In this document: positions 49,802-57,821 of the stretch, piece after piece
Layout of the letters: every line of letters begins with the position of its first letter
Numbering within the stretch: position 1 is the stretch's first letter
Origin: Spirosoma spitsbergense DSM 19989
GTDB lineage: Bacteria > Bacteroidota > Bacteroidia > Cytophagales > Spirosomataceae
Direction of reading: 5' to 3'
Length of the DNA stretch: 64,000 nt
Assembly (NCBI RefSeq): GCF_000374085.1
Contig: NZ_KB893551.1
Location: forward strand, 1-64,000
Notes under the pieces: model-generated
Told to the model about the DNA's origin: nothing
What the model saw: the letters and a program-made list of their open reading frames with translations, nothing else
The model's database searches: none
Position numbers and translations under genes: made by a program

Positions 49802-51166
49802 TTAGGTGATATACCCATTCCCCGGCAAACTAATGCTAACAGAGGTGCCCTGGTTTATACTGGAGGTGATCTGGAGGGTACCCAGGTGCAGGTCGACGAT
49901 TTTTTGCGTTATGGCCAAACCAATGCCGTAACCGGGGACTCCCTCTACATTTTTACCCCGGTAAAGCGGACTAAGTATGTGTGTTGTGTCGATTTCGGCG
50001 ATGCCACGCCCCTTGTCGGTCACCACCACGGTAATTTGGCCTTCGCTGGCTTTTAGTTGAACGGCTACTGGTTCGCTGGAATACTTGCAGGCGTTATCCA
50101 GCACGTTCAGGAAAGCCGTAGTCAGCAGGGTTGCGCTGCCTTTCACGGTCAGCGATTCGTCTTCATCCGTCATAAACTGAAGCGGCAGATGACGGCCCGG
50201 ATACTTCGTTTGCACCTGCCCAATGGCCGTAAGGAGGCAATCATCAACCTGAACGGCGGTCAGGGAAACGGTGCCATCGGTAACTTTAGCCAGCCCCAGC
50301 AACCCGTTGGTCAGCCCAATCACTTTTTTGAGTTCTTCGACGGCCACTTCCATACTGTCTCGCCAGTCGCCAGGGTTTTTATCGTACCGCAGGGACGTTT
50401 CCAGCGTGCCGAGGGTGTTGGTGAGGGGGGTGCGCAGTTCATGCGACGCGTGCGAAACAAAGCTGCGCTGGGAAACAAACGAATCTTCCAGCCGGAAAAG
50501 CATCTGATTGAAGGTCATGGCGAGCTGGGCGATTTCGTCTCTCCGGTTTCCTTCATTCACCCGCTTGTGCAGGTGCGTGGCGGTGATTTGCTCCACCTCG
50601 TCCACGATTTGAGAAATGGGTTTCAGCACCCGCCCGGAAAAATACCATCCGGCTAGCACAATCAACGTAAAACCCAATAGATTGGCCAGCAGCAGAATTT
50701 GTTGCAGCGTCGCTAATTTGGCCAGGCCGATTCGGTCATAACCAGAGGCAAAAATGTAAAACAGCTGCCCCCGGTCCCGGTAGGGGATTACGATGGATTC
50801 AAGATGGCCGCTTTTAAATTCAAACAGCGAGGCCGTATCGAGCAACGGAATTTTTTCTTTGTAATAGTCCGATTCTTTCAAGGTTCGGTTGGTGAATACC
50901 AGGTTATGCCGGTCGTCATAAATACTGATTTGTTCCTCCACAATGGTGAGTAAATCGGTACGGACCATGTTCTTGAAAAAGTCGTCGTGCAGGTGCCGCC
51001 GGGAAATCAGTACCCGGCCCGTTACCCGGGCTTTTCCTTCCAGCCTGCTGTAGAATTCCTCCTGCCGGTATACCGAATAAAAGTACCACACCAGCAGGGA
51101 TAGCGTAATCTGGATGGCCGTAGCCAGCAACGTAAAAATAATGGTCAGGCGATTGCGGATGAGCAT
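49802..51166 (-). CDS. sensor histidine kinase with HAMP domain
   Basis: This 454-residue inner-membrane kinase has TM1 at about residues 10-30 and a periplasmic loop of about 130 residues. TM2 ('ILLLANLLGFTLIVLAGWYFSG', about 155-178) and HAMP ('LKPISQIVDEVEQITATHLHKRV') follow. HisKA ('RSFVSHASHELRTPLTNTLGTLE') carries the phospho-His. HATPase_c shows 'FLNVLDNACKYSSEP', 'VTDKGRGIAE' and 'GYGIGLAITQKIV'. It pairs with the OmpR-type regulator encoded upstream on the same strand. The architecture is that of CusS/QseC-like envelope sensors; the signal is unknown. It is separated from the regulator by repeat element 4. Confidence 0.94.
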   Translation of the reverse strand: MLIRNRLTIIFTLLATAIQITLSLLVWYFYSVYRQEEFYSRLEGKARVTGRVLISRRHLHDDFFKNMVRTDLLTIVEEQISIYDDRHNLVFTNRTLKESDYYKEKIPLLDTASLFEFKSGHLESIVIPYRDRGQLFYIFASGYDRIGLAKLATLQQILLLANLLGFTLIVLAGWYFSGRVLKPISQIVDEVEQITATHLHKRVNEGNRRDEIAQLAMTFNQMLFRLEDSFVSQRSFVSHASHELRTPLTNTLGTLETSLRYDKNPGDWRDSMEVAVEELKKVIGLTNGLLGLAKVTDGTVSLTAVQVDDCLLTAIGQVQTKYPGRHLPLQFMTDEDESLTVKGSATLLTTAFLNVLDNACKYSSEPVAVQLKASEGQITVVVTDKGRGIAEIDTTHILSPLYRGKNVEGVPGYGIGLAITQKIVDLHLGTLQITSSINQGTSVSISLPGNGYIT

Positions 51167-51180
51167 AAAAACGGGTCAGT

Positions 51181-51267
51181 AGATTGTCATTTAGTGGTCA
51201 TCGATTGTTATTCGTTGTCATCCGTTGGCTGCTATTGGTTGACTATCTAATGACAATAAATGACCAC
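51181..51267. repeat. intergenic hairpin of ~10-nt degenerate repeats (element 4)
   Basis: The 105-bp gap between response regulator and kinase holds consecutive units near TTGTCATTCG (for example TTGTTATTCG and TTGTCATCCG at 51205-51224). A final arm AATGACAATAAATGACCAC (51249-51267) is complementary to the first units (51184-51202). The same design as elements 1, 2, 3 and 5 is seen with a different unit. Confidence 0.65.
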
Positions 51268-51271
51268 GCAC

Positions 51272-51946
51272 TTAATCCTCACGGAGAACGTACCCCATGC
51301 CAACAATGGTGTGCAGCAATTTAGGCGAAAACCCTTTGTCAATTTTTTTGCGCAGGTAACTGATATACACATCGATCACATTCGTACTGCTATCGAAATT
51401 CAGGCTCCAGACCCGCTCGCTGATGTCTACCCGCGAAATGATTTTTCCTTTGTTCAGCATCAGGTACTCCATCAGGGCGTATTCGCGGGTGGTCAGATCA
51501 ATACGTTTGCCCGCCCGGGCCACGGTTTTGGCATCGAGGTTTAATTCCAGATCGGCCAGCCGGAGAATTGATTTTTGGCCGCTGCCACTGTTCCGGCGCG
51601 TCAGCGCTCTAAGCCGTAACAGCAACTCCTGAAACTCAAAGGGTTTGGCCAGGTAATCGTCGGCTCCGGCGTTGAACCCGTCCGACTTGTCGGCCATACT
51701 ATCCAGGGCGGTGAGCATCAGCACGGGAACCGCTTCATTTTCTGACCGGATTATCCTACACAGTTCAAAGCCGTTCATCTGCGGCAGGTTGACATCCAGG
51801 AGTATTATATCGTAAATGTCCCGGCGAAACAGGGATAGGCCCGTACGCCCGTCGTAGGCTATTTCCACTTCGTAGCCTTCTGCCGACATCCCTTTTCGGA
51901 TAAAAGAGGCTAGTCGTTCTTCGTCTTCAACTAAAAGGATTTTCAT
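51272..51946 (-). CDS. OmpR/PhoB family response regulator
   Basis: This 224-residue regulator has an N-terminal receiver ('KILLVEDEERLASFIRKG', phospho-Asp in 'IILLDVNLPQMNG', 'VLMLTALDS', Lys in 'YLAKPFEF') and a C-terminal winged helix ('LTTREYALMEYLMLNKGKIISRVDISERVW', 'VIDVYISYLRKKIDK'). The ATG is at 51946. It is transcribed with the histidine kinase downstream, the standard order in Bacteroidota. Sequence features resemble CusR/CopR, but no DNA target can be assigned. It lies 20 bp after queG on the same strand, so the three genes may share a transcript. Confidence 0.95.
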   Translation of the reverse strand: MKILLVEDEERLASFIRKGMSAEGYEVEIAYDGRTGLSLFRRDIYDIILLDVNLPQMNGFELCRIIRSENEAVPVLMLTALDSMADKSDGFNAGADDYLAKPFEFQELLLRLRALTRRNSGSGQKSILRLADLELNLDAKTVARAGKRIDLTTREYALMEYLMLNKGKIISRVDISERVWSLNFDSSTNVIDVYISYLRKKIDKGFSPKLLHTIVGMGYVLRED

Positions 51947-51966
51947 AAAAGAGAATGGTTCATCAC

Positions 51967-52902
51967 TTACGTTGGCTTACTGAAAGCAACGTTACGTTTT
52001 AAGCCTGCCAGTTTGGTGCGTTTTACCGCCGACCGCCGGAAGAGGGTCTGGAAAACATCCGCCGTTATTTCCTCCCAATCGGATTTCTTCATACCGGCTA
52101 AATCGGGGTGAGGGGTAAATGCGGGCGTTTTATGGGGGCGGGCAAACCGATTCCAGGGGCAAACATCCTGACAAATGTCGCACCCGAAAATCCAGTTTTC
52201 AAACGTTCCCCGAACGGATTCCGGTATGGCTTCTTTCAGTTCAATGGTAAAGTAGGAGATACATTTGCTGCCATCCACTACATACGGATCTGTGATGGCA
52301 TCTGTAGGACAGGCGTCGATGCAGCGGGTGCAGGTGCCGCAATAGTCGGTGATGGGACCGTCAGGTTCCAGTTCCAGGTCAAGGATCAGTTCGCCGATAA
52401 AGAAGAAAGAGCCGATGTCGCGGTTAATCAGGTTGGTGTGCTTGCCCACCCAGCCTAACCCGGCCCGTTTGGCCCAGGCTTTATCCATTACCGGTGCCGA
52501 GTCGACAAAAGCCCGCCCGCCCACTTCGCCTATCTCCTCGCGGATGAAATCCAGCAACGCCTTTAGTTTGTCCTTGATAACAAAGTGGTAATCAGTGCCG
52601 TATGTGTATTTGGAGAGTTTATAGTCTTCCTCCCCTTCGGGTAGCGTTTGCTCCGGATAATAGTTGAGCAAGACCGTAACAACTGATTTTGCATCATCGA
52701 CCAGCAGTCGTGGGTCGAGCCGCTTATCGAAATGGTTCGCCATGTAGTGCATCTGTCCATGCCTGCCCTGCTTAAGCCAGGTTTCCAGTAAAGGAGCCTC
52801 CTCTTCCAGAAAATCAGCTTTGGCCACGCCACAAAAGTCGAAGCCCAGTTCAGTGGCTTTGGCTTTGATGCGTTGCGTATAGTGGCGGGCGGGTGCGTAC
52901 AT
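51967..52902 (-). CDS. queG: epoxyqueuosine reductase QueG
   Basis: This 311-residue enzyme reduces epoxyqueuosine to queuosine in tRNA, using cobalamin and two [4Fe-4S] clusters. Family features are '[45 protein letters not shown]', '[20 protein letters not shown]', '[26 protein letters not shown]' and the ferredoxin-type motifs '[16 protein letters not shown]' and '[11 protein letters not shown]'. The length is normal, and no HEAT-repeat extension is present. It is a cytoplasmic housekeeping tRNA-modification enzyme and a possible first gene of the transcript with the two-component pair. Confidence 0.96.
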   Translation of the reverse strand: MYAPARHYTQRIKAKATELGFDFCGVAKADFLEEEAPLLETWLKQGRHGQMHYMANHFDKRLDPRLLVDDAKSVVTVLLNYYPEQTLPEGEEDYKLSKYTYGTDYHFVIKDKLKALLDFIREEIGEVGGRAFVDSAPVMDKAWAKRAGLGWVGKHTNLINRDIGSFFFIGELILDLELEPDGPITDYCGTCTRCIDACPTDAITDPYVVDGSKCISYFTIELKEAIPESVRGTFENWIFGCDICQDVCPWNRFARPHKTPAFTPHPDLAGMKKSDWEEITADVFQTLFRRSAVKRTKLAGLKRNVAFSKPT

Positions 52903-53053
52903 GATGATCTGTATACGGAAGCGTTAAGAAGAGAAAGGACTTGAACCGTAAAACAACTTGCCTTCCTTTATAAATCCTGAAAATCCATAAAATCACAGGA
53001 ATTCTGCCGGGTGATCGATTTAGATATTGTGCCAACTTGTCAGTATATGTGAT

Positions 53054-53079
53054 TTTGGCCGGTGTTTTGCCCATCTTTG
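53054..53079 (+). promoter_or_regulatory. weak promoter-like sequence before grpE
   Basis: CATCTTTG (53072-53079) has one mismatch to TAnnTTTG. A TTTG at 53054-53057 is only 14 nt away, too close for a standard -33. If used, transcription would start at about the ATG at 53083. Confidence 0.3.
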
Positions 53080-53115
53080 CCTATGAATTTCTGGAAGCGA
53101 AATAGAAACTCAGTG

Positions 53116-53715
53116 ATGGAAAATAACGACATGCTGGACGAACAAACGTCTATGAATACAGAACAACCTGACAACCTGACAACTGAAGAAGCGATAAACG
53201 TCAATGGTGGCGTACCGGAAGAAACCGACGACGCAACACCAACCGACGACGCTACTGCCGAAACCGCACCGGCCGATAAAACGAGCGGTGAACTGGCCGA
53301 ACTGAAGGATAAATATCTCCGTTTATACGCTGATTTCGAAAACTATCGCCGGCGCACCGCTAAGGAAAAACTCGACCTTATCAGCAATGCGAATGAGGGA
53401 GTACTAAAGGCACTCATTCCGGTGGTCGATGATTTTGAACGCGCTATGCAGTCTATTCAAACAACCGAAGAGGTGGATGCCGTAAAAGAGGGAGTTGAAC
53501 TAATATACAACAAACTGTTCAAGACGCTGGAAGGCAAAGGCTTAAAGCCGATGGTATCAAAGGGCGAACCGTTCAATGCCGATCTGCACGAGTCTGTTAC
53601 GCAATTCCCGGCTCCGAGTGATGACCTGAAAGGAAAAGTCATCGAAGAAATTGAAAAAGGATATTACCTGAATGATAAAGTCATTCGATTCGCAAAAGTA
53701 ATAGTAGGAAGCTAA
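53116..53715 (+). CDS. grpE: nucleotide exchange factor GrpE
   Basis: This 199-residue protein is read from the ATG at 53116; an in-frame ATG at 53083 would add 11 residues ('MNFWKRNRNSV') and cannot be excluded. GrpE drives ADP release from DnaK. A disordered acidic N-terminus (to about residue 60) precedes the long dimerisation helix 'LKDKYLRLYADFENYRRRTAKEKLDLISNANEGVLKALIPVVDDFERAM' and the beta-domain 'GLKPMVSKGEPFNADLHESVTQFP...KGYYLNDKVIRFAKVIVG'. It is followed by dnaJ after repeat element 5. No hrcA or CIRCE operator is present, so heat control must be by other means. Confidence 0.95.
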   Translation: MENNDMLDEQTSMNTEQPDNLTTEEAINVNGGVPEETDDATPTDDATAETAPADKTSGELAELKDKYLRLYADFENYRRRTAKEKLDLISNANEGVLKALIPVVDDFERAMQSIQTTEEVDAVKEGVELIYNKLFKTLEGKGLKPMVSKGEPFNADLHESVTQFPAPSDDLKGKVIEEIEKGYYLNDKVIRFAKVIVGS

Positions 53716-53806
53716 TGGCGAATGAGTGAATGAGCGAATGAGTGAATACCATCCGGCAGGTTTTATTCACTCATTCGCTCATTCGCTCATTCACTCATTC
53801 AAAAAT
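53716..53806. repeat. intergenic hairpin of 8-nt degenerate repeats between grpE and dnaJ (element 5)
   Basis: The left arm has units of GAATGAGT/GAATGAGC (about 53720-53748). A spacer of about 15 nt follows, then the right arm (53764-53800), the reverse of which reads GAATGAGT, GAATGAGC, GAATGAGC, GAATGAGT. Most of the left arm pairs perfectly. It ends 6 nt before the dnaJ ATG, so the fold could hide the ribosome-binding region. Confidence 0.85.
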
Positions 53807-54970
53807 ATGGCAACGAAGCGCGATTATTATGAAATCCTGGGCGTGGATAAAAACGTCACTGCGGAGGACCTGAAGAAGGCTTATCGGAAGATGGCCATCA
53901 AATATCACCCCGATAAAAATCCGGACGACCCCTCTGCCGAAGAAAAATTCAAGGAAGCCGCCGAGGCTTACGATGTACTGAACGACCCCAACAAAAAAGC
54001 CCGGTACGACCAGTTCGGTCATGCGGGCATGGGTGGTGCGGCTGGCGGCTATGGTGCCGGTGGGCCTACGATGGAGGATATTTTCAGCCAGTTTGGTGAT
54101 GTATTCGGGGATGATTCGCCCTTTGGCAGTTTCTTCCGGGGAGCGCAGGGCGGTGGTGGCGGAAGGCAGCGCGTTCGGCGTGGCTCCGACCTCCGCATCA
54201 AGCTAAAACTGAACCTGCAGGAAGTTGCCAACGGGGTAGAAAAGAAAATAAAGGTAAAACGGCACGTAACCTGTAACACCTGCGGGGGAAACGGGGCAAA
54301 GAACGGTACCGCCGTACAAACCTGTTCTACCTGTCAGGGCACCGGCCAAACGCGTAAAGTGGTGAACACCATGCTGGGTCAGATGGTATCGACCAGCACG
54401 TGCCCCACCTGTAATGGCGAAGGTAAGATCGTGACCGACCGTTGCGATGCCTGTTTTGGCGAAGGCCGTGTATTACAGGAGGACGTTATTCCCATCAAAA
54501 TTCCGGCAGGCGTGGCCGAAGGTATTCAGCTATCGGTAGGCAGCAAGGGCAACGTTCCCCCCCGCGGTGGTGTAGCGGGCGATTTGCTCATCGTGATTGA
54601 GGAAGAGGAAGATATCGACCTGAAACGGGATGGTAACAATGTTGTTTTTGACTTATACGTCAGCTTTGTCGATGCAGCTATCGGTACCAGTGTAGAAGTG
54701 CCTACCATTGACGGAAAAGCCCGCATCACGCTGGAACCCGGCACACAGAGCGGTAAAATGCTGCGCCTGAAAGGGAAAGGTATCAAAGAGTTGAATGGGT
54801 ACGGCCGGGGCGACGAGATTGTACACGTCAACGTCTGGACACCCAAAGTACTGTCGCTGGAGGAGAAATCGATTCTGGAGCAGTTACGCCATTCGCCGAA
54901 TTTTCAGCCGAAACCCAATAAAAATGAGAAAGGCTTTTTCGACAAGATGAAAGATTTCTTTCATGGTTGA
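53807..54970 (+). CDS. dnaJ: molecular chaperone DnaJ
   Basis: This 387-residue type I Hsp40 has a J domain at 1-70 with 'RKMAIKYHPDKNPDD' (HPD stimulates DnaK). A Gly/Phe-rich stretch ('GHAGMGGAAGGYGAGGP') is followed by a zinc domain with four CxxCxGxG repeats (CNTCGGNG, CSTCQGTG, CPTCNGEG, CDACFGEG) and a C-terminal substrate-binding region ('GDLLIVIEEEEDIDLKRDGNNVVFDL'). The ATG at 53807 gives the canonical 'MATKRDYYEILGV'. The in-frame reading further upstream only translates the repeat hairpin. It works with GrpE encoded just upstream and with DnaK encoded elsewhere. Confidence 0.97.
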   Translation: MATKRDYYEILGVDKNVTAEDLKKAYRKMAIKYHPDKNPDDPSAEEKFKEAAEAYDVLNDPNKKARYDQFGHAGMGGAAGGYGAGGPTMEDIFSQFGDVFGDDSPFGSFFRGAQGGGGGRQRVRRGSDLRIKLKLNLQEVANGVEKKIKVKRHVTCNTCGGNGAKNGTAVQTCSTCQGTGQTRKVVNTMLGQMVSTSTCPTCNGEGKIVTDRCDACFGEGRVLQEDVIPIKIPAGVAEGIQLSVGSKGNVPPRGGVAGDLLIVIEEEEDIDLKRDGNNVVFDLYVSFVDAAIGTSVEVPTIDGKARITLEPGTQSGKMLRLKGKGIKELNGYGRGDEIVHVNVWTPKVLSLEEKSILEQLRHSPNFQPKPNKNEKGFFDKMKDFFHG

Positions 54971-54998
54971 TTCCTGTTACACCAATATATAGTTGAGA

Positions 54999-55022
54999 AG
55001 CCCCGCCAGCACTGGTGGGGCT
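54999..55022. terminator. hairpin after dnaJ
   Basis: AGCCCCGCCAG (54999-55009) and CTGGTGGGGCT (55012-55022) pair with one G-T wobble around a very tight loop. Only a weak T content follows. It lies between dnaJ and the convergent broken stress-protein gene. Confidence 0.6.
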
Positions 55023-55054
55023 TCATCGTTATCTGGCAGGTCAGGATCAGTTAT

Positions 55055-55462
55055 TTACCAGTGAACACACCGGGTGATTTTTGAATAAATTGTGTGGTCG
55101 ATATCGTAAATGGGATATGCCTCTAATTTGCTTTCGCCGATTGGACCCCACTCAACTGGAAACCCTGTGGCAATAGCAGCCGCTACGGCGCCCACCGTAC
55201 CCCCAATAGCAGATCCTTTACCGGCTCCCTCAAGGGTTTTGTCCGTCAAAGCCGAATCATCGGAAGTACGGGAATCAAAATGCTACTTACGCGTTTCATC
55301 CGTCATGACAATGGTTACATCGTCTTTCGAAAATCCATGAGCCAACAAGGCATCATAAGTGGTCTCGGCCGCGTCACGATTGGTGAAGATCGCCGTCATC
55401 AGGGTGGATGATCCAACCGATGAAGTGGGGTTAATGCTGGTGTTGTTCGTTTGACTGGTCAT
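55055..55462 (-). pseudogene. broken general-stress-protein gene with in-frame TAG
   Basis: From the ATG at 55462 the minus strand encodes 59 residues ('STLMTAIFTNRDAAETTYDALLAHGFSKDDVTIVMTDETRK'-type), then a TAG at 55283-55285. The frame stays open to a TAA at 55055, continuing 'HFDSRTSDDSALTDKTLEGAGKGSAIGGTVGAVAAAIA', the glycine-zipper part of the same protein family (general stress protein 17M / YflT-like, about 170 residues with a Gly-rich middle). After 'AAAIATGFP' the sequence no longer looks like the family, so there is probably also a frameshift or deletion. It is divergent from the lmo0937-type gene, and both sit in a stress-related neighbourhood. Confidence 0.75.
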
Positions 55463-55489
55463 GTGCTTTTATTGGTTTTGTTGTGTAAA

Positions 55490-55511
55490 CCGACTAACAG
55501 CGTTTAGTCGG
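55490..55511. repeat. small inverted repeat in the divergent region
   Basis: CCGACTAA (55490-55497) and TTAGTCGG (55504-55511) pair perfectly with a 6-nt loop, 28 nt upstream of the broken stress gene. It may be an operator or a transcript hairpin. The remaining bases to 55684 hold no clear gene. Confidence 0.45.
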
Positions 55512-55684
55512 CTACAAACCAACAGGCGGTAGAGAACTATGTTCAACTAATAGGAGGGAATGGTACCGGGTCTGCCACGTATGGGCTTGGAACAGGTACC
55601 AGTAGATTAACTTTCATAACACTTTTCCCGTATCCGAGTTCTATTGGAAAATACGCTTGTTTTCACCCTTTAAACTCAATTCGT

Positions 55685-55852
55685 ATGGGCAATCTTCTGT
55701 ATATAATCGCTGTTGTGCTGATTATTATTTGGCTTCTGGGATTTTTAGGTGTTTTAGGCGCTGGTATTGCGGGTAGCGGACTGATTCACATACTATTAGT
55801 GATTGCGGTCATTGCCATTATTTTTCGGTTGATCCAGGGCCGAAGTATTTGA
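55685..55852 (+). CDS. lmo0937 family membrane protein
   Basis: This 55-residue peptide consists of two hydrophobic helices: 'MGNLLYIIAVVLIIIWLLGF' and, after a Gly-rich turn 'GVLGAGIAGSG', 'LIHILLVIAVIAIIFRLIQGR'. This is the typical pattern of the lmo0937 family of tiny membrane proteins ('LLY-IAVVLI-IWL-GF...GLIHILLVIA...RLIQGR'), found near stress genes in many bacteria, with no known function. The start and stop are unambiguous (ATG 55685, TGA 55850-55852). A 40-bp perfect palindrome follows 29 nt after the stop. Confidence 0.9.
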   Translation: MGNLLYIIAVVLIIIWLLGFLGVLGAGIAGSGLIHILLVIAVIAIIFRLIQGRSI

Positions 55853-55881
55853 GCGATTTCGTCGGTCCTTACGTATGGCAG

Positions 55882-55921
55882 AACGGCTGGCTCTGTTCAG
55901 ATCTGAACAGAGCCAGCCGTT
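55882..55921. terminator. 40-bp perfect palindrome after the lmo0937-type gene
   Basis: Arms 55882-55901 and 55902-55921 are exact reverse complements (core CAGATCTG, outer AACGGCTGGCTC). TAAAC follows rather than a T tract. It has the same length and perfect symmetry as the one at 37232-37271. Confidence 0.75.
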
Positions 55922-56184
55922 AAACAACGCGCCTGTTTGCAACGGCAACTAACGAAAAGAACGATTTTGTGAACGTTTTCAGGCTCGTATAGGGTGGGTA
56001 GTACATGCCGGTTGTTAAAAATAGCTGTTCGCTTATTGAGGGAATTTCGTGAACGGCTATTTTGACAGGTGTCAACCTGAATTCTTAATACAGCGTCAAA
56101 AAAGCGAGCGTTGACCAACAAGGTACTTCCTGTTGGTTTTCAAAAGGTTATCCTTGATTTTTGGGGATTACTCAATGCTCGGTT
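55922..56184. other. intergenic region with one hairpin
   Basis: No convincing gene is present on either strand. CCAACA (56115-56120) and TGTTGG (56131-56136), followed by TTTT, form a terminator-like hairpin reading in the plus direction. No obvious gene ends before it. Confidence 0.4.
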
Positions 56185-56313
56185 ATGGAACGCTCTGCCA
56201 GCAAAATCGGTTTACGGCTCGATAATACGCGCACCGGCGAACCTATCCTCAAATGTGATAACAGCTTAAGAACAATTGCCTTTACCAGCTTTGAAGCGCT
56301 GGTATCCGTATGA
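56185..56313 (+). CDS. possible 42-aa leader ORF overlapping cryptochrome DASH
   Basis: The ATG at 56185 opens 42 codons ('MERSASKIGLRLDNTRTGEP...') whose TGA shares the ATGA with the cryptochrome start at 56310, the arrangement of translationally coupled genes. There is no family recognition, signal or membrane segment. It may be a real small protein, a leader peptide, or chance. Confidence 0.3.
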   Translation: MERSASKIGLRLDNTRTGEPILKCDNSLRTIAFTSFEALVSV

Positions 56314-57776
56314 AAAAAACGATTATCCACTGGTTTCGTAATGACCTGCGGCTGCACGATAATCCCGCGTTGTATCAATCTTGCCAGGACGCTGAAGTCG
56401 TACTGCCCGTCTATATCCTTGATCCCACTTCGATAGAAACCGTGCCCGGTCGTAACTTCCCCAAAGCGGGGGGGCACCGGATGCGCTTTCTGCTCGAAAG
56501 TTTAGCCGATCTGCGCCGTAGCCTGCAACAGAAGGGATCCGACCTGCTGATTCGTGCTGGCGACCCCCGGCAGGTGTTGGCTGAACTGGTTCGTCAGTAT
56601 CAGGCCAGTGCCGTCTACGCCGGGCAGGAAGCTACCACCGAAGAGACCCGATTGGAAGAGGAAATTAAGCAGGCACTGCACCCGGTTGGCGGGCAGCTGA
56701 AGCTCTTTTGGATGCTCTCCCTGTACCACCCGGACGATTTACCGTTCGAGCTATCGGTGGTGCCGGATGCGTACCGGGACTTTCGGAAGGGCTGTGAAAA
56801 ACAGGCCCAGGTGCGGCAAGAAGTGCCCGTGCCCACCTTACCCGTCCTGCCCGATATTGCGCCCGGGGAGCTACCTACCCTGGAAACTCTGGGCCTGGAG
56901 GCACCCATCCCTGACGACCGGGCCGCCATTCACTTTTTGGGTGGAGAAACCGAAGCTCTGCAACGGGTAGAAACGTATTTCTGGCAACGTGACCTGCTTC
57001 GTACCTATAAATACACCCGTAATCAGCTATTGGGCGAAGACTACTCAAGTAAATTTTCGGCCTGGTTAGCCAACGGTTGTCTATCCCCTCGCCGGGTGTA
57101 TTGGGAAGTCAGGCGCTACGAACAGGAGCGTAAGAAAAACGTATCGACTTACTGGCTGATCTTTGAACTGATCTGGCGGGATTATTTTCGGTTTCAGGCC
57201 GCCCGGCAGGGTCACCGGATTTTTCTGGCCAGCGGCCCGCGGCATGCCCCAACGACTGGCTGGAAGAAAGACGATGATCTGTTCGCTAAGTGGGCCGCTG
57301 GTCAGACCGGCATTCCATTCGTAGATGCCAACATGCGGGAGTTAAACGCCACGGGCTTTATGTCCAACCGGGGCCGTCAGAATGTGGCCAGTCTATTGCT
57401 CCACCGGGGTGAAAAGCCCGACCTTAGCGTGTGGTGGCCCTGGGGAGCGGCTTATATGGAAAGTCAGCTGATCGATTACGATCCAGCCAGTAACTGGGGT
57501 AATTGGAACATGGTAGCCGGGGTCGGGGCGGATGCGCATGGGGACCGTTATTTTAATAGTTACACCCAGGCCACCCGGTATGACCCACAGGGAGAGTACG
57601 TTAAACACTGGTGTCCAGAACTCCGGCACGTACCCGCCGATAAGCTTCATCTGCTATCACTCAACAGTGCCAGGGAGCTAGCCAGCTGGGGTGTTGAGTT
57701 GGGGGCCACGTACCCGTTTCCCTTAGTCGATCCGATCAAGTGGACGCGATATAAACAGGCACCGGAAGGAGATTAG
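56310..57776 (+). CDS. cryptochrome DASH
   Basis: This 488-residue flavoprotein of the photolyase/cryptochrome family is of DASH type, which binds FAD and an antenna folate and repairs UV dimers in single-stranded DNA. The N-terminal photolyase domain begins 'IIHWFRNDLRLHDNPAL'. The C-terminal FAD domain contains 'RTYKYTRNQLLGEDYSSKFSAWLANGCLSPRRVYWEV', 'STYWLIFELIWRDYFRFQA', 'TGIPFVDANMRELNATGFMSNRGRQNVASLL' and 'DYDPASNWGNWNMVAGVGADAHGDRYFNSYTQATRYDP', typical of DASH rather than CPD photolyases. The ATG overlaps a possible upstream ORF. It is probably induced by light or stress, but no operator is visible. Confidence 0.95.
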   Translation: MKKTIIHWFRNDLRLHDNPALYQSCQDAEVVLPVYILDPTSIETVPGRNFPKAGGHRMRFLLESLADLRRSLQQKGSDLLIRAGDPRQVLAELVRQYQASAVYAGQEATTEETRLEEEIKQALHPVGGQLKLFWMLSLYHPDDLPFELSVVPDAYRDFRKGCEKQAQVRQEVPVPTLPVLPDIAPGELPTLETLGLEAPIPDDRAAIHFLGGETEALQRVETYFWQRDLLRTYKYTRNQLLGEDYSSKFSAWLANGCLSPRRVYWEVRRYEQERKKNVSTYWLIFELIWRDYFRFQAARQGHRIFLASGPRHAPTTGWKKDDDLFAKWAAGQTGIPFVDANMRELNATGFMSNRGRQNVASLLLHRGEKPDLSVWWPWGAAYMESQLIDYDPASNWGNWNMVAGVGADAHGDRYFNSYTQATRYDPQGEYVKHWCPELRHVPADKLHLLSLNSARELASWGVELGATYPFPLVDPIKWTRYKQAPEGD

Positions 57777-57821
57777 ACCTGGCCTGTCAGGCCAATCGGT
57801 GGAACCGCCCCGAAACGGGAA

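Noticed and set aside
53726-53806. N-terminal extension of DnaJ translated from the repeat hairpin
   Set aside because: Canonical DnaJ begins at 53807; the upstream reading is only the low-complexity repeat.
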